From assembly GCF_029201545.1 (NCBI RefSeq), contig NZ_CP104007.1, positions 1,212,501 to 1,276,500 of the forward strand: a stretch of 64,000 nt of DNA, given 5' to 3'. Positions 8,974-18,138 of this stretch are shown in pieces. The number at the start of each line of letters is the position of its first letter. Within the stretch, counting starts at the first letter, position 1. Below the pieces are notes generated by a model. That model was not told the origin of the DNA, did no database searches, and was given only the letters and a program-made list of their open reading frames with translations. Both the position numbers and the translations under genes were made by a program. The DNA comes from Devosia sp. FJ2-5-3. Lineage in GTDB: Bacteria > Pseudomonadota > Alphaproteobacteria > Rhizobiales > Devosiaceae.

Positions 8974-9522
8974 ATGACCATGTCTGCTGCGACGACGCCT
9001 GTCGCTACCCTTGCTTCTGGCCAGCCAACCGTTCGTCCCGCCACGCCCGAAGATGATGCGTTCATCGAGGATTTGCAGGCCATTGCCTTTGGCCCCGGCC
9101 GGTTTGCCCGGACCGCGTTTCGCATTCGCGAGCGGTTTCCCATCGATCCGACGCTGAGCCTCGTCTCTGAAGTCGAGGGCGTGCCATCCGGTTCGGTCTG
9201 GATGACCCCGATCAGTGTAGGCGGGATGAAGGGGTATCTGCTCGGGCCGCTGGCGACCCACCCCAATTTCCGCAAGCGCGGCGCCGGCAAGCTCTTGGCG
9301 CTGGAAGTGACGCGCCGGGCGCTGGAACGCGGCGAGGGGCATTTTGTGCTGCTCGTGGGCGATCAGGACTATTATTGCCCTCTCGGGTGGGAGATCACCA
9401 CGCCCGGCGCTATCGAATTCCCCGGTCCGGTCGACACCAGCCGCGTGCTGCTCTATTCGCACGACAAGAGCCTGGCCAAGACGCTTTCGGGCGCGATCGC
9501 CGGGTTCGAGGCCGGCAAGTAA
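8974..9522 (+). CDS. GNAT-family N-acetyltransferase (YhbS-like)
   Basis: About 182 residues. The segment VRPATPEDDAFIEDLQAIAFGPGRFARTA begins the domain. LLGPLATHPNFRKRGAGKLL carries the acetyl-CoA loop (RKRGAGKLL), and HFVLLVGDQDYYCPLGWE is typical of the YhbS-like group. Start could be ATG 8974 or 8980; neither has a clear ribosome site. It lies 89 bases upstream of the Nudix/CCA pair on the same strand and may be co-transcribed with it. Acceptor unknown. Confidence 0.82.
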   Translation: MTMSAATTPVATLASGQPTVRPATPEDDAFIEDLQAIAFGPGRFARTAFRIRERFPIDPTLSLVSEVEGVPSGSVWMTPISVGGMKGYLLGPLATHPNFRKRGAGKLLALEVTRRALERGEGHFVLLVGDQDYYCPLGWEITTPGAIEFPGPVDTSRVLLYSHDKSLAKTLSGAIAGFEAGK

Positions 9523-9611
9523 ACGCGCAGAAGCACCCGAAAAGGGATGCCAATGACGCGGCGCTGGCCTAAGCTGGCGCCGCCCATGTCAAATTTGTCG
9601 ATCTAGACCGC

Positions 9612-10238
9612 GTGTCCTCCGATTCCATCATCATCGAACGCCTGATCGCGCGGCTGCTGAGCACGGCCCCCGTGGCGCCTTCAGCTGACAGCCTGGTGCC
9701 CGACTGGGCACCGCCCCGCCCGTTCGAGCGTCCGCCCGTGCCGGCGGCGGTGCTGATCGGGCTGGTGAAGCGGCCCGAGGGGCACACGATTCTCTACACC
9801 GAGCGGTCGCCCGATCTGCGCGCCCATTCCGGGCAGGTGGCGTTCCCGGGCGGCAAGATCGATGGGGCCGATGCCGGTGCGGCTGAAGCGGCGCTGCGCG
9901 AGGCCAATGAGGAAGTCGGCATGGCGCCGGCGGATGTGCGCGTGCTGGGCTATATGCCCACCTATTATACGGGTACGAATTATCTCATTACCCCCGTCGT
10001 CGCCGAGGTGACGCCATCGGGGCCGTTCGTGCCCAATCCGGGAGAGGTGCATTCGGTCTTCGAGGTGCCCTTGCACCGTATTCTCGACGCCGACGCCTAT
10101 GTGCGGCTTCGCCTCAAGCGTGGGGGTGAAGAGCTGACGAGCTGGCAGATCGACCATGATGGCCACAAGATCTGGGGCATCACGGCAAACCTGACGCGGC
10201 AGTTTCGCGAACTGGCACTGGGCGAGATTTCGGCATGA
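9612..10238 (+). CDS. CoA pyrophosphatase-type Nudix hydrolase
   Basis: 208 residues from GTG at 9612. The extended motif LYTERSPDLRAHSGQVAFPGG runs into the Nudix box (GGKIDGADAGAAEAALREAN followed by EEVG). This combination marks the NudL/YeaB subfamily that cleaves coenzyme A and its derivatives. The stop codon overlaps the next start by four bases (ATGA), so translation is coupled to the CCA-adding enzyme, an arrangement common in Rhizobiales. Confidence 0.9.
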   Translation: MSSDSIIIERLIARLLSTAPVAPSADSLVPDWAPPRPFERPPVPAAVLIGLVKRPEGHTILYTERSPDLRAHSGQVAFPGGKIDGADAGAAEAALREANEEVGMAPADVRVLGYMPTYYTGTNYLITPVVAEVTPSGPFVPNPGEVHSVFEVPLHRILDADAYVRLRLKRGGEELTSWQIDHDGHKIWGITANLTRQFRELALGEISA

Positions 10239-11410
10239 TCCCCAAGAAGCTCGAGAACGCGCCCTGGCTGGCAAAACCCGAAGTGCAGGCGATTTTTTCC
10301 GTCCTGGATGGGGCAAGCGGGACGACGCGGGCCGTCGGCGGCATTGTGCGCGATACGCTGATGGGGCGGCTCGCGCCCGAGGCCGATATCGACATGGCCA
10401 CCGAATTGCTGCCGGTGACGGTGATGCAGCGGGCAAAAATGGCCGGCATCGCTGTGTATCCCACCGGGATCGATCACGGGACGGTGACGCTGAGGCTGAA
10501 CGATGTGTCCATCGAGGTCACAACCCTTCGCAAGGATGTGACGACCGATGGGCGCCACGCCGAGGTCGCTTTCGGCACCGATTGGGCGGTGGACGCCTCG
10601 CGGCGGGATTTTACCTTTAACGCGCTCTATTGCGGACCCGATGGCACGCTCTTCGATCCGCTGGGCGGGGCGGGCGATGCACTCAATTCCCGGGTGCGGT
10701 TTATTGGCGATCCCGCGCGCCGTATCGCCGAGGATGGGCTGCGGGTCTATCGGTTCTTCCGCTTTTCAGCGAGCCATGGCGACGAAAAGCTCGACCCCGC
10801 GGGCCTTGCGGCGTGCCAGGCGGCGGTGGGCAAGCTCGATCATATCTCCGCCGAGCGGGTCGGACAGGAAGTGGTGCGCATGCTGGGGCTGCCGCGCATC
10901 GCCCTCACCGTGGCGGTGATGGTCGAAATTGGCCTCATTGCCATCGAACGCGATGCGGTCAAGGCGCTGCTGCGCTATGAAATGCTGGGTGGGCGGCATG
11001 CTGCCACGCGCCTGGCACTTATCGCCGGAGACGATGGGAGAGCCCTTCAGGAGCGATGGCGGCTTTCCAATGCGCTGGTGGATGCTGCCAAGGCGATCGA
11101 AGACGCCGCACGGTTTATAGCTCAGGACAAGACGGCCTGGGCGGTGCATCGGCACAAGGAAATCTCGGTGGAGGGGCTGGCGCTGGCGGCGGCGCGAGGC
11201 CATTGGAGCCGGGATCGCCTCGCCGAGACCGCACGCGAAATCGCCCGCCTGCCGGAAGCTCATTTCCCGGTCTCAGGCAGGGATCTCATCGATTATGGAT
11301 ACAGGGCCGGGCCAGAGTTGGGAGCGGCACTGGCCCGGCTCGAGGCACTCTGGGTCGAGAGCGGTTTTACCCTGACCCAAGCGCAACTCTTGGCCCGACT
11401 GGCCCATTAA
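10235..11410 (+). CDS. cca: CCA tRNA nucleotidyltransferase / poly(A) polymerase-family protein
   Basis: 391 residues of class II nucleotidyltransferase. GGIVRDTLMGR and the metal pair DIDMAT form the catalytic head. RRDFTFNALYCGPDGTLFDPLGG and EDGLRVYRFFRFSA are the neck motifs that select ATP or CTP. Its likely role is repair or addition of the 3' CCA end of tRNAs; a poly(A) polymerase activity cannot be excluded from sequence. ATG at 10235 overlaps the upstream Nudix gene. Confidence 0.92.
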   Translation: MIPKKLENAPWLAKPEVQAIFSVLDGASGTTRAVGGIVRDTLMGRLAPEADIDMATELLPVTVMQRAKMAGIAVYPTGIDHGTVTLRLNDVSIEVTTLRKDVTTDGRHAEVAFGTDWAVDASRRDFTFNALYCGPDGTLFDPLGGAGDALNSRVRFIGDPARRIAEDGLRVYRFFRFSASHGDEKLDPAGLAACQAAVGKLDHISAERVGQEVVRMLGLPRIALTVAVMVEIGLIAIERDAVKALLRYEMLGGRHAATRLALIAGDDGRALQERWRLSNALVDAAKAIEDAARFIAQDKTAWAVHRHKEISVEGLALAAARGHWSRDRLAETAREIARLPEAHFPVSGRDLIDYGYRAGPELGAALARLEALWVESGFTLTQAQLLARLAH

Positions 11411-11425
11411 CGAAGCTTTAAAGGG

Positions 11426-11623
11426 CTAGTGTCGGGTATCGTCATTGGCGTCGACATCGACAATGCGCTGCTTGATCCGCTCGACCATATCCGGGCGCAC
11501 TTCAATTTCGCCGTTGAAATTTTTCATGTTTTCGACGGCGCGGCGTACCACTTCAGCCTCTGTTTCGGCTTCCGCGCGCCAGGTCGAGCCGGGGATCAGA
11601 GTACCGGATTCGAAGCGTTTCAT
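11426..11623 (-). CDS. DUF1059-like small protein lacking the usual cysteines
   Basis: 65 residues starting MKRFESGTLIPGSTWRAEAE, with AGGAG eight bases before ATG. The pattern (K-F-x-C-G-x-x-x-P-G-C at the start, a central acidic helix with EVVRRAVENM, then IEVRPDMVERIKQRI) follows DUF1059 small proteins, in which two early cysteines are normally conserved. Here both are serine (FESG, PGST). Function unknown. It runs convergent to cca. Confidence 0.7.
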   Translation of the reverse strand: MKRFESGTLIPGSTWRAEAETEAEVVRRAVENMKNFNGEIEVRPDMVERIKQRIVDVDANDDTRH

Positions 11624-11694
11624 GCCTTGTCTCCTTTGCTTGGATTACAGGACTAATTTAGGAAACGCCGGCCGAAATTGAAGGTTCCGGCGTC

Positions 11695-12840
11695 TCAATC
11701 GTCCTCGTCGGCAAAGATGCCGATATCGCTGAGGCCCTCGATCCAGCTGCCGCCATCTCGCCGGATCACCGCCCGCGGGGCAATGCCGGTTTCACTGGCA
11801 ATGGCATCGGCCAGGAGGGGCGAATGGGTGACGACCCAGATTTGCGTGCGCGTCGCGGCCTTGGCGATGGCCTGCGCCAGGGCCGGCAGCAGATCGGGGT
11901 GAAGACTTGCCTCCGGCTCGTTAAGGGCAATGAGCGGGGGTAGGCGATAAGAGAGCAGCGCGCCGAGCAGGGCGAGGAACTGCAGCGTCCCGTCAGAGAG
12001 TTCGTGCTGCTCGAAGGGCCGGTTGGGAAATTCCGGGAAGACCATGGAAAAGCGCGCATCGCGCCCGGGCGGAGGGATGACGAGGCGGGCGCCGGGAAAG
12101 GCGTTGTCGATGGCCGCTTTGAGATCGATGGTGTCGCCGCGAATATGGGCGAGGGTGGCGAAGACGGCCGCAAGATTGCCGCCATCGGCGTCGAGCAGAG
12201 GTGCGGTGACCGCAAGGGCAGGGCGGCGGGGCGGGCCTTCGGGGTCGGTGCGGAAACTATGGTAAAAGCGCCAGGACGAGAGCAGGCGCCGGACGAGATC
12301 GACTTCCGGCAGCGTGCCGCGAAGGGATGAAAGCGCGGTTTCACTGCCGAGGATTGTGTCGTCGACCTGGCGGCGCTGTCCATTGTCGTCGCGATACCAG
12401 GCCGCAGCGCCCGAGCGTTCGAGCAGCGTCACATTGCGCCGGCCGAGGGGCATGGTCAGGGTTTCACGCTTGATCTGCGGCTCTTCGGAAAACACGGCCC
12501 CATATTTGGAATCGCCGAAGCCGATCTCGATGCGGTAGCGCAACGTTGCGTCGTTATCGGCGCTGTCCTCGAGCGCGCCTTCGAGACCGATGTCTATTTC
12601 GAGCCGGGGCTGTTCATTGGCTTTTCGTGCGCCGGCCCAGAGGGCGGAGCCGAGCCCCCCTTCGCGCGCCAGCGACAGGGCGAGGTCACCGGTCGCTGCC
12701 GCCTGCACCAGTTCGAGCGCCCGATAGAGATTGGTCTTGCCGACGCCATTGGCGCCGGTCAGCACGGTCAACCGGCGCACGGGCATGCGCAGGGAACGGA
12801 TGGAGCGATAGCCCCGAATGGAAAAATCGCAGAGGTTCAT
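11695..12840 (-). CDS. AAA-type ATPase of the RecF/OLD-like family
   Basis: 381 residues from ATG 12840 (MNLCDFSIRGYRSIRSLRMP), the typical start of SMC/RecF-like ATPases. Walker A is LTGANGVGKTN, the ABC-like signature is HELSDGTLQFLALLGALLS, Walker B is LIALNEPEASLHPDLL, and VVTHSPLLADAI supplies the switch histidine. There is no TOPRIM nuclease tail as in OLD proteins, so an RNA or DNA end-sensing role is only inference. No toxin or nuclease partner is next to it; hemF lies 56 bases upstream on the same strand. Confidence 0.85.
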   Translation of the reverse strand: MNLCDFSIRGYRSIRSLRMPVRRLTVLTGANGVGKTNLYRALELVQAAATGDLALSLAREGGLGSALWAGARKANEQPRLEIDIGLEGALEDSADNDATLRYRIEIGFGDSKYGAVFSEEPQIKRETLTMPLGRRNVTLLERSGAAAWYRDDNGQRRQVDDTILGSETALSSLRGTLPEVDLVRRLLSSWRFYHSFRTDPEGPPRRPALAVTAPLLDADGGNLAAVFATLAHIRGDTIDLKAAIDNAFPGARLVIPPPGRDARFSMVFPEFPNRPFEQHELSDGTLQFLALLGALLSYRLPPLIALNEPEASLHPDLLPALAQAIAKAATRTQIWVVTHSPLLADAIASETGIAPRAVIRRDGGSWIEGLSDIGIFADEDD

Positions 12841-12896
12841 TGCCGGCCTTTCGCCCGCCAATCTGGCTGGCGGAGGGGCAGGAGGCAAGGGCTGGC

Positions 12897-13769
12897 TCAG
12901 GGCCAGCGCACCGCGGGGGGCATCGAGGACAGAATGGAATTCACATTGCCACCGGTCTTGAGGCCAAAGGTGGTGCCGCGATCATAGAGCAGATTGAATT
13001 CGACATAGCGGCCGCGGCGCACCAATTGCTCGTCGCGCTCGGCCTCGCTCCAGGGTTTTTCGAAATTGCGGCGCACGAGGCGGGGATAGATGTCGTCGAA
13101 GGCTTCGCCAACCGCCCGGGTGAAGGCGAAATCGGCATCCCAGTCGCCGGAATTGAAATGATCGTAGAAAATGCCGCCAATGCCGCGGTGCTCATTGCGG
13201 TGCGGCAGGAAGAAATAGTCGTCGCACCAGGCCTTGAACTTGTCGTAGTCGACGCCCGGCCGGCCCTCGCAGGCGGCGCGCATGGCGGCGTGGAAATCGA
13301 GCGTATCGGGATCGTCCTGGGTGCGGCGATTGTCGAGCACGGGGGTGAGATCGGCGCCGCCGCCCCACCATTGCTTGCCGGTGACGATCATGCGCGTGTT
13401 CATGTGCACAGCCGGCACATGGGGGTTCCAGGGGTGGATGATCAGCGAAATGCCCGAGCTCCAGAAGGCGGTGCCCGCCTCGGTGCCCGGCATCTGCTTG
13501 GCGAAATCGTCGGAGAAATTGCCGTGCACCGTGGAAATGTGCACGCCGGCCTTTTCGAAGACCCGGCCATGGAGCATCGACATTTCGCCGCCGCCGCCGG
13601 CAGCGCGATCCCAGGGGGTGCGCTCGAACTTGCCCGGCGCCATGTCGGCATGGGGGCCGCTGACCTCGGCTTCGAGGGTTTCAAGGGACGCACAGATCCG
13701 GTCGCGCAGGGCGCGGAACCAGGTGGTGGCGGTGAGTTTCTTGGTGTCGATATCGGCTGGCAGTGTCAT
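12897..13769 (-). CDS. hemF: Oxygen-dependent coproporphyrinogen III oxidase
   Basis: 290 residues, normal for HemF. Conserved segments include [66 protein letters not shown] and [16 protein letters not shown]. The enzyme decarboxylates two propionates of coproporphyrinogen III to give protoporphyrinogen IX, using oxygen. Its neighbour trmL is on the same strand. The window also holds hemH (61.4 kb), so two late haem steps are present. Confidence 0.97.
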   Translation of the reverse strand: MTLPADIDTKKLTATTWFRALRDRICASLETLEAEVSGPHADMAPGKFERTPWDRAAGGGGEMSMLHGRVFEKAGVHISTVHGNFSDDFAKQMPGTEAGTAFWSSGISLIIHPWNPHVPAVHMNTRMIVTGKQWWGGGADLTPVLDNRRTQDDPDTLDFHAAMRAACEGRPGVDYDKFKAWCDDYFFLPHRNEHRGIGGIFYDHFNSGDWDADFAFTRAVGEAFDDIYPRLVRRNFEKPWSEAERDEQLVRRGRYVEFNLLYDRGTTFGLKTGGNVNSILSSMPPAVRWP

Positions 13770-13788
13770 GGCAGGAGCAATAGGGGAG

Positions 13789-14259
13789 TTAGGAGAGGGA
13801 AGTAAAGCCGTCGATCTGCCGCATGGCCTCGCCGACGATCATCGCCCCGGCCAGGGCGACATTGAGCGAACGTCGCTCGGGCAGCATGGGGATGCGCACG
13901 CGCAGCTCTGTGGTCTCCGCGACGGCGTCGGGCACGCCCGCGCTTTCCCTGCCGAGCATCAAAATGTCGCCCGGTGCATAGCGGACGTCATAGGCGGAGT
14001 GCGCGCTCTTGGTGGTGAGCAGGACAAGGCGCCTGGATTGCGTCGTGCGCCAGAGGTGGAAACTCGCGAAATTGACGTGCTCACGGATGGCGGCGTGTTC
14101 GACGTAGTCGAGCCCGGCCCGCGCCAGGATCTTCGGGCTTATCGGGAAGCCGGCGGGATGAATAATGTGCAGGGTCAGACCCATGCAGGCCGCCAGGCGG
14201 ATCAGCGTGCCGGTATTGTTGGCGATGTCCGGCTGGTAAAGGGCGATGTCTAGGTCCAT
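13789..14259 (-). CDS. trmL: tRNA (cytidine(34)-2'-O)-methyltransferase
   Basis: 156 residues from ATG 14259 ([20 protein letters not shown]). The SPOUT fold motifs are visible: [28 protein letters not shown] and [20 protein letters not shown], which forms the trefoil knot binding S-adenosylmethionine. TrmL methylates the ribose of the wobble base in tRNA-Leu. The frame extends to 14382, but the family begins at MDLDIALYQ. It is divergent from petA. Confidence 0.93.
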   Translation of the reverse strand: MDLDIALYQPDIANNTGTLIRLAACMGLTLHIIHPAGFPISPKILARAGLDYVEHAAIREHVNFASFHLWRTTQSRRLVLLTTKSAHSAYDVRYAPGDILMLGRESAGVPDAVAETTELRVRIPMLPERRSLNVALAGAMIVGEAMRQIDGFTSLS

Positions 14260-14482
14260 GGTCCCGCGCTGGTGCTGTTGTGCCCGGACTGGCGGGCTTT
14301 GCCCGGGTATAGTGTCGCAGTTTGGGGCTGTCACGAGCCGTGCACTGGACAAGCTAGCCTGACAGTGCAAAAAGAACCCCACCTGACGGACCGCTTGAGG
14401 GCGGCCGGCGGTCGATTCTGTTTACTCAGTCGGCCGTCCGGAGCCGGCTCCGTCATTTGTGCATCGTACGGGGATACGGACC

Positions 14483-15010
14483 TTGGCCACGCAAGCAGAA
14501 CATAAAACCACGAACCGGCGGGATTTTCTCTACGTCGCCACCGGCGCGGTCGGCGCCGTTGGAGCTGCGGCCGTGGTTTGGCCGCTGATCAATCAACTCA
14601 ATCCGGACGCGTCTACGCTGGCTCTCGCCAGCATTCAGTATGACGTCGGTCCCATCGCTGAAGGGCAGTCGGTCACGATCATGTGGCGCGGCCTGCCGGT
14701 GTTCGTGCGCCATCGCACGGCTGCCGAGATCGAGGAAGCCAAGGCAGTGCCCTTGTCCGACCTCAAGGATCCGCAGACCGACGAAGAGCGTACCAAGCCC
14801 GGCCATGAGCAGTGGCTCATCATGATCGCCAACTGCACCCATCTGGGGTGCATCCCTGTCGGGGAAGCGGGCGATTTCGATGGCTGGTTCTGCCCGTGCC
14901 ACGGCTCGCACTATGATTCTGCCGGCCGTATCCGCCGCGGTCCCGCTCCGGCCAACCTGGTTGTGCCGCCTTACGAATTCCTCAGCGATACGCTGGTCCA
15001 GATCGGTTAA
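14483..15010 (+). CDS. petA: Ubiquinol-cytochrome c reductase Rieske iron-sulfur subunit
   Basis: About 175 residues. A twin-arginine membrane anchor ([20 protein letters not shown]) is followed by the Rieske cluster motifs CTHLGC and CPCHGSHYD, whose Cys and His ligands are complete. It transfers electrons from ubiquinol to cytochrome c1 on the periplasmic side. I prefer the TTG at 14483 (reading [13 protein letters not shown]), eight bases after GGGGAT; GTG at 14459 would add eight residues unlike the family. First gene of petABC. Confidence 0.95.
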   Translation: MATQAEHKTTNRRDFLYVATGAVGAVGAAAVVWPLINQLNPDASTLALASIQYDVGPIAEGQSVTIMWRGLPVFVRHRTAAEIEEAKAVPLSDLKDPQTDEERTKPGHEQWLIMIANCTHLGCIPVGEAGDFDGWFCPCHGSHYDSAGRIRRGPAPANLVVPPYEFLSDTLVQIG

Positions 15011-15024
15011 TGGGGGCATTCCCG

Positions 15025-16278
15025 ATGTCAGAACATTCGACTTACGTCCCGGGAAACGCTGCTGAGAAGTGGCTTGACGACCGCCTGCCGGTCGTGCGTT
15101 TCGCAAAAGCCCATCTCATGGACTTCCCGACGCCGAAGAACCTCAATTATTGGTGGACCTTCGGCGCGATCCTCGTGATGTGCCTCGGTATCCAGATCGT
15201 CACCGGTATCATCCTGGCGATGCACTATACGCCCAACACGGCGCTTGCCTTCGACTCGGTGGAGCACATCCGCCGCAACGTCAATGGTGGCCGCGTTATC
15301 CAGGCGACCCACGCCGTGGGTGCCTCGATGTTCTTCGTGGCGCTCTACATCCACATGTTCCGCGGCCTCTTCTACGGTTCGTACAAGGCCCCGCGCGAAA
15401 TCCTCTGGATCCTCGGCGTCGTCATTTTCCTTCTGACCACCGCGACCGCCTTCATGGGCTACATCCTGCCCTGGGGCCAGATGAGCTTCTGGGGGGCGAC
15501 GGTTATCTCGAACATCTTCACCGCCATCCCGCTGGTCGGCGAGAACATCAAGCAGCTGGTCCTCGGTGGCTTTGCCGTCGGCAACCCGACGCTGAACCGC
15601 TTCTTCTCGCTGCACTATCTGCTGCCGTTCATCATCGCAGCCGTCGTTGCGCTCCACATCTGGGCGCTGCACGTGCCGGGCAACAACAACCCGATCGGCG
15701 TTGACGTCAAGGAAAGCCGCGATACCGTCCCCTTCCATCCGTACTATACGATGAAGGATCTGTTCGCGATGGTGCTGTTCCTGATCCCGTTCGCGTGGTT
15801 CGTGTTCTTCGCCCCCGATATCCTGGGTCACCCCGACAACTACATCATGGCCAACAGCCAGGTGACGCCGGCCCATATCGTGCCGGAATGGTATTTGCTG
15901 CCGTTCTATACGATCCTGCGCGCCATCGACTTCAACGTCCTGTTCATCGACAGCAAGCTCGGCGGCGTGATCGCCATGGGCGGCGCGATGCTCATGCTGC
16001 TGATCGTGCCGTGGCTCGACACGTCCAAGGTCCGCTCGGGTACTTTCCGCCCGATGTTCAAGTGGTTCTTTGCCCTGTTCGTGATCAACTTCATCGGCCT
16101 GATGTATCTCGGCGCACAGCCTGCCGAGGGCATCTACACGGTGCTCGCCAAGGTCTGCACGGCATACTACTTCATCTACTTCCTGGTGGTGCTGCCGGTG
16201 CTGTCGCGGATCGAGACGCCCAAGCCGTTGCCAACCAGCATTTCCGAGAGCGTTCTCGGCAAGAATGCACACGCTTGA
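15025..16278 (+). CDS. petB: Ubiquinol-cytochrome c reductase cytochrome b
   Basis: 417 residues from ATG 15025, with GGGGG eight bases upstream. It is a full-length mitochondrial-type cytochrome b with eight membrane helices. Haem-ligand helices hold [20 protein letters not shown] and [19 protein letters not shown]. The PEWY motif of the quinol-oxidation site is present ([16 protein letters not shown]). An in-frame ATG at 15010 overlaps the petA stop but lacks a ribosome site. It is a single gene, not fused to cytochrome c1 as in some relatives. Confidence 0.97.
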   Translation: MSEHSTYVPGNAAEKWLDDRLPVVRFAKAHLMDFPTPKNLNYWWTFGAILVMCLGIQIVTGIILAMHYTPNTALAFDSVEHIRRNVNGGRVIQATHAVGASMFFVALYIHMFRGLFYGSYKAPREILWILGVVIFLLTTATAFMGYILPWGQMSFWGATVISNIFTAIPLVGENIKQLVLGGFAVGNPTLNRFFSLHYLLPFIIAAVVALHIWALHVPGNNNPIGVDVKESRDTVPFHPYYTMKDLFAMVLFLIPFAWFVFFAPDILGHPDNYIMANSQVTPAHIVPEWYLLPFYTILRAIDFNVLFIDSKLGGVIAMGGAMLMLLIVPWLDTSKVRSGTFRPMFKWFFALFVINFIGLMYLGAQPAEGIYTVLAKVCTAYYFIYFLVVLPVLSRIETPKPLPTSISESVLGKNAHA

Positions 16279-16292
16279 TCGGGGCGACATCT

Positions 16293-17147
16293 ATGTTCAA
16301 GAGCAAGTTCATCCTCGCCGCCCTGGCTCTCGTGGTTGGCCTCTCCTCGGTTTCGGCAAACGCCGCCGAGGGTGGCGCAGCGATCGAGAAGCAGAACTGG
16401 TCCTTTGCCGGCATTTTCGGCACCTATGACCAGAACCAGCTTCAGCGCGGCTTCCAGGTGTTCCGGGAAGTCTGCGCCAGCTGCCATGGCGCTCACCTGC
16501 TGGCCTTCCGCAATCTGATGGAACCAGGTGGCCCGCACTTCTCCGAAGCCCAGGTTCGCGCCCTTGCGGCCGAATATGAAGTGACCGATCCCACGGCCAC
16601 CGGTGGCGTCCGCCAGGCCGTTCCGGCCGATCGCTGGCCCTCGCCTTTCGCAACCGAGCAGGATGCTCGCGATGCCATGGGTGGCTCGCTGCCTCCGGAC
16701 CTGTCGGTGATGGCCAAGGCTCGCGGCGTGACCGATCCGTTCCCGTGGTGGATCACCAACTATTTCACCGGGTACCAGGAAGGCGGCGCTGACTATGTGC
16801 ATGCCCTGCTGGTCGGCTACCACGCCGAAGTGCCGGCCACTGCACCGGAAGGGTTCGAACTGCCGGAAGGCAAGTATTACAACGATTACTTCCCGGGTCA
16901 CGCTATCGGCATGCCGCCTCCGCTCAGCGACGGCGGAATCGCCTATGTGCCGGGTGAAGACGGCGCCACCGTCCCCGAGACCATCGACCAGTATTCTCGC
17001 GACGTCTCGGCCTTCATGATGTGGCTCGCCGAACCGCATCTGGTGTCGCGCAAGCAGACCGGTTTCGTGGTGCTGCTGTTCCTCGTGCTGTTCGCCGGTC
17101 TCATGTACGGCACCAAGCGCAAGCTCTGGCGCGGCATCGAACACTAA
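16293..17147 (+). CDS. petC: Cytochrome c1
   Basis: 284 residues from ATG 16293. Signal peptide (MFKSKFILAALALVVGLSSV), haem motif CASCH in FREVCASCHGAHLLAFRN, probable axial Met in AIGMPPPLSDGG, and a C-terminal membrane anchor (FVVLLFLVLFAGLMYGT) with a basic tail. It accepts electrons from the Rieske protein and passes them to cytochrome c. The last codons (GIEH, stop) form the first unit of a 27-bp tandem repeat that continues past the stop. Confidence 0.97.
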   Translation: MFKSKFILAALALVVGLSSVSANAAEGGAAIEKQNWSFAGIFGTYDQNQLQRGFQVFREVCASCHGAHLLAFRNLMEPGGPHFSEAQVRALAAEYEVTDPTATGGVRQAVPADRWPSPFATEQDARDAMGGSLPPDLSVMAKARGVTDPFPWWITNYFTGYQEGGADYVHALLVGYHAEVPATAPEGFELPEGKYYNDYFPGHAIGMPPPLSDGGIAYVPGEDGATVPETIDQYSRDVSAFMMWLAEPHLVSRKQTGFVVLLFLVLFAGLMYGTKRKLWRGIEH

Positions 17148-17214
17148 GTGTGTTCGCTGGGCATCGAACACCAGGTTTGTTCGCTGGTCATCGAACACTA
17201 ACAGCGTTCGCTGC
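17134..17214. repeat. Three tandem 27-bp repeats spanning the petC stop
   Basis: Units at 17134-17160, 17161-17187 and 17188-17214 each start (G/T)CATCGAACAC and end GTTCGCTG(G/C). The first contains the last four codons and stop of petC. Each unit can form a small hairpin (CGAACAC...GTGTTCG in unit 1, CGAACA...TGTTCG in unit 2, CGAAC...GTTCG in unit 3). The copies differ at several bases, so the duplication is not very recent. Confidence 0.85.
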
Positions 17215-17230
17215 TTATTGAATTTGGCAC

Positions 17231-17257
17231 GGGGCCCTTCGGGGCCCTTTGCTTTTT
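17231..17257 (+). terminator. Rho-independent terminator of petABC
   Basis: A GGGCCC stem with a TTCG tetraloop (17232-17247) is followed by TTTGCTTTTT. It closes the petABC transcript just after the 27-bp repeats. Confidence 0.85.
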
Positions 17258-17342
17258 AAGGGTGCCTGCGCCATCGGCACTTGTGTTTCCGAGTTCGCAA
17301 AGCAATATATTGCCTGCGTCTGTTTCCTGCGAGGATAATGCC

Positions 17343-17537
17343 ATGTCCGCTATTCGCCTGGCTGTTACCGTGGTCGGCGCAGCCATTACAGTCAGCCGGC
17401 ATCCGGCCGTGCGTGCTGGCATCCAGGCCGTGGCCAACAATCCCAAAGCGCGCGATGCCGCAGTCTCCGCAACGCGCAGCGTGGCCTATAATGCCGGGGT
17501 CATTGCCCGCCACCTGATTGGCCGACGCAAGTCCTGA
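17343..17537 (+). CDS. Small conserved-looking protein of unknown function
   Basis: 64 residues (MSAIRLAVTVVGAAITVSRH...) from ATG 17343, with GAGGA at suitable spacing. The N-terminal third is hydrophobic (one possible membrane segment). The rest is basic and Ala-rich, with KARDAAVSATRSVAYNAG and a basic end HLIGRRKS. It sits between petC and apt on the same strand. I do not recognise the family. Confidence 0.55.
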   Translation: MSAIRLAVTVVGAAITVSRHPAVRAGIQAVANNPKARDAAVSATRSVAYNAGVIARHLIGRRKS

Positions 17538-17561
17538 TCTCTCTTCCAGCCAAGGCTATCC

Positions 17562-18095
17562 ATGTCGCTCGACCTGAAGTCGCTCGTTCGCACGATCCCG
17601 GACTATCCCAAGAAGGGGATTCTGTTTCGGGACATCACCACGCTGATCGAGCATCCCCAGGGGTTCAGGGAGAGCGTTGAACGCATCGCTGCCGCCCATC
17701 GCGGGCTCGGCATTACCCATGTAGCGGGCATCGAGGCGCGCGGCTTCATCTTCGGGGCAGGGGTCGCCATCGCCCTTGGCGTCGGGTTCGTGCCGATCCG
17801 CAAGAAGGGCAAGCTGCCCGGCGAAACCATCGGGCAGAACTATGCGCTCGAATATGGCGTGGACACGATCGAGATCCATGCCGATGTCCTGGGGGCCCAG
17901 GACAATGTGTTGCTCGTCGACGATCTGATCGCCACGGGCGGCACCGCCATTGCAGCCGTCGGACTGCTCCGCCGCACGGGGGCAATCGTCAATCACGCCG
18001 CCTTCGTCATCGATCTGCCTGATCTGGGCGGTGCAGAAAAATTGCGCGCCGAGAACATGCAGCTGCAGTCCCTGATCGATTTCGAAGGGCACTGA
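17562..18095 (+). CDS. apt: Adenine phosphoribosyltransferase
   Basis: 177 residues, the usual length. The PRPP-binding loop is VLLVDDLIATGGTAIAA; GIEARGFIFGAG and FVPIRKKGKLPGETIGQNYALEYG are further Apt signatures. The enzyme salvages adenine to AMP in the cytoplasm. Its place after petABC is conserved in many Rhizobiales, though here a terminator separates them. Confidence 0.97.
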   Translation: MSLDLKSLVRTIPDYPKKGILFRDITTLIEHPQGFRESVERIAAAHRGLGITHVAGIEARGFIFGAGVAIALGVGFVPIRKKGKLPGETIGQNYALEYGVDTIEIHADVLGAQDNVLLVDDLIATGGTAIAAVGLLRRTGAIVNHAAFVIDLPDLGGAEKLRAENMQLQSLIDFEGH

Positions 18096-18112
18096 CATTC
18101 GAGATGAGCGAT

Positions 18113-18134
18113 TGCCGGGGCCGTGACCCCGGCA
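18113..18134. terminator. Hairpin between convergent apt and GFA genes
   Basis: An 8-bp stem TGCCGGGG/CCCCGGCA with a six-base loop lies between two converging genes. There is no T-run on either side, so true terminator activity is uncertain. Confidence 0.4.
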
Positions 18135-18138
18135 TTGT

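Noticed and set aside
11695..12840. OLD-family or retron-like defence ATPase
   Set aside because: The ATPase lacks a TOPRIM domain and has no nuclease, reverse transcriptase or toxin neighbour; flanking genes are housekeeping.
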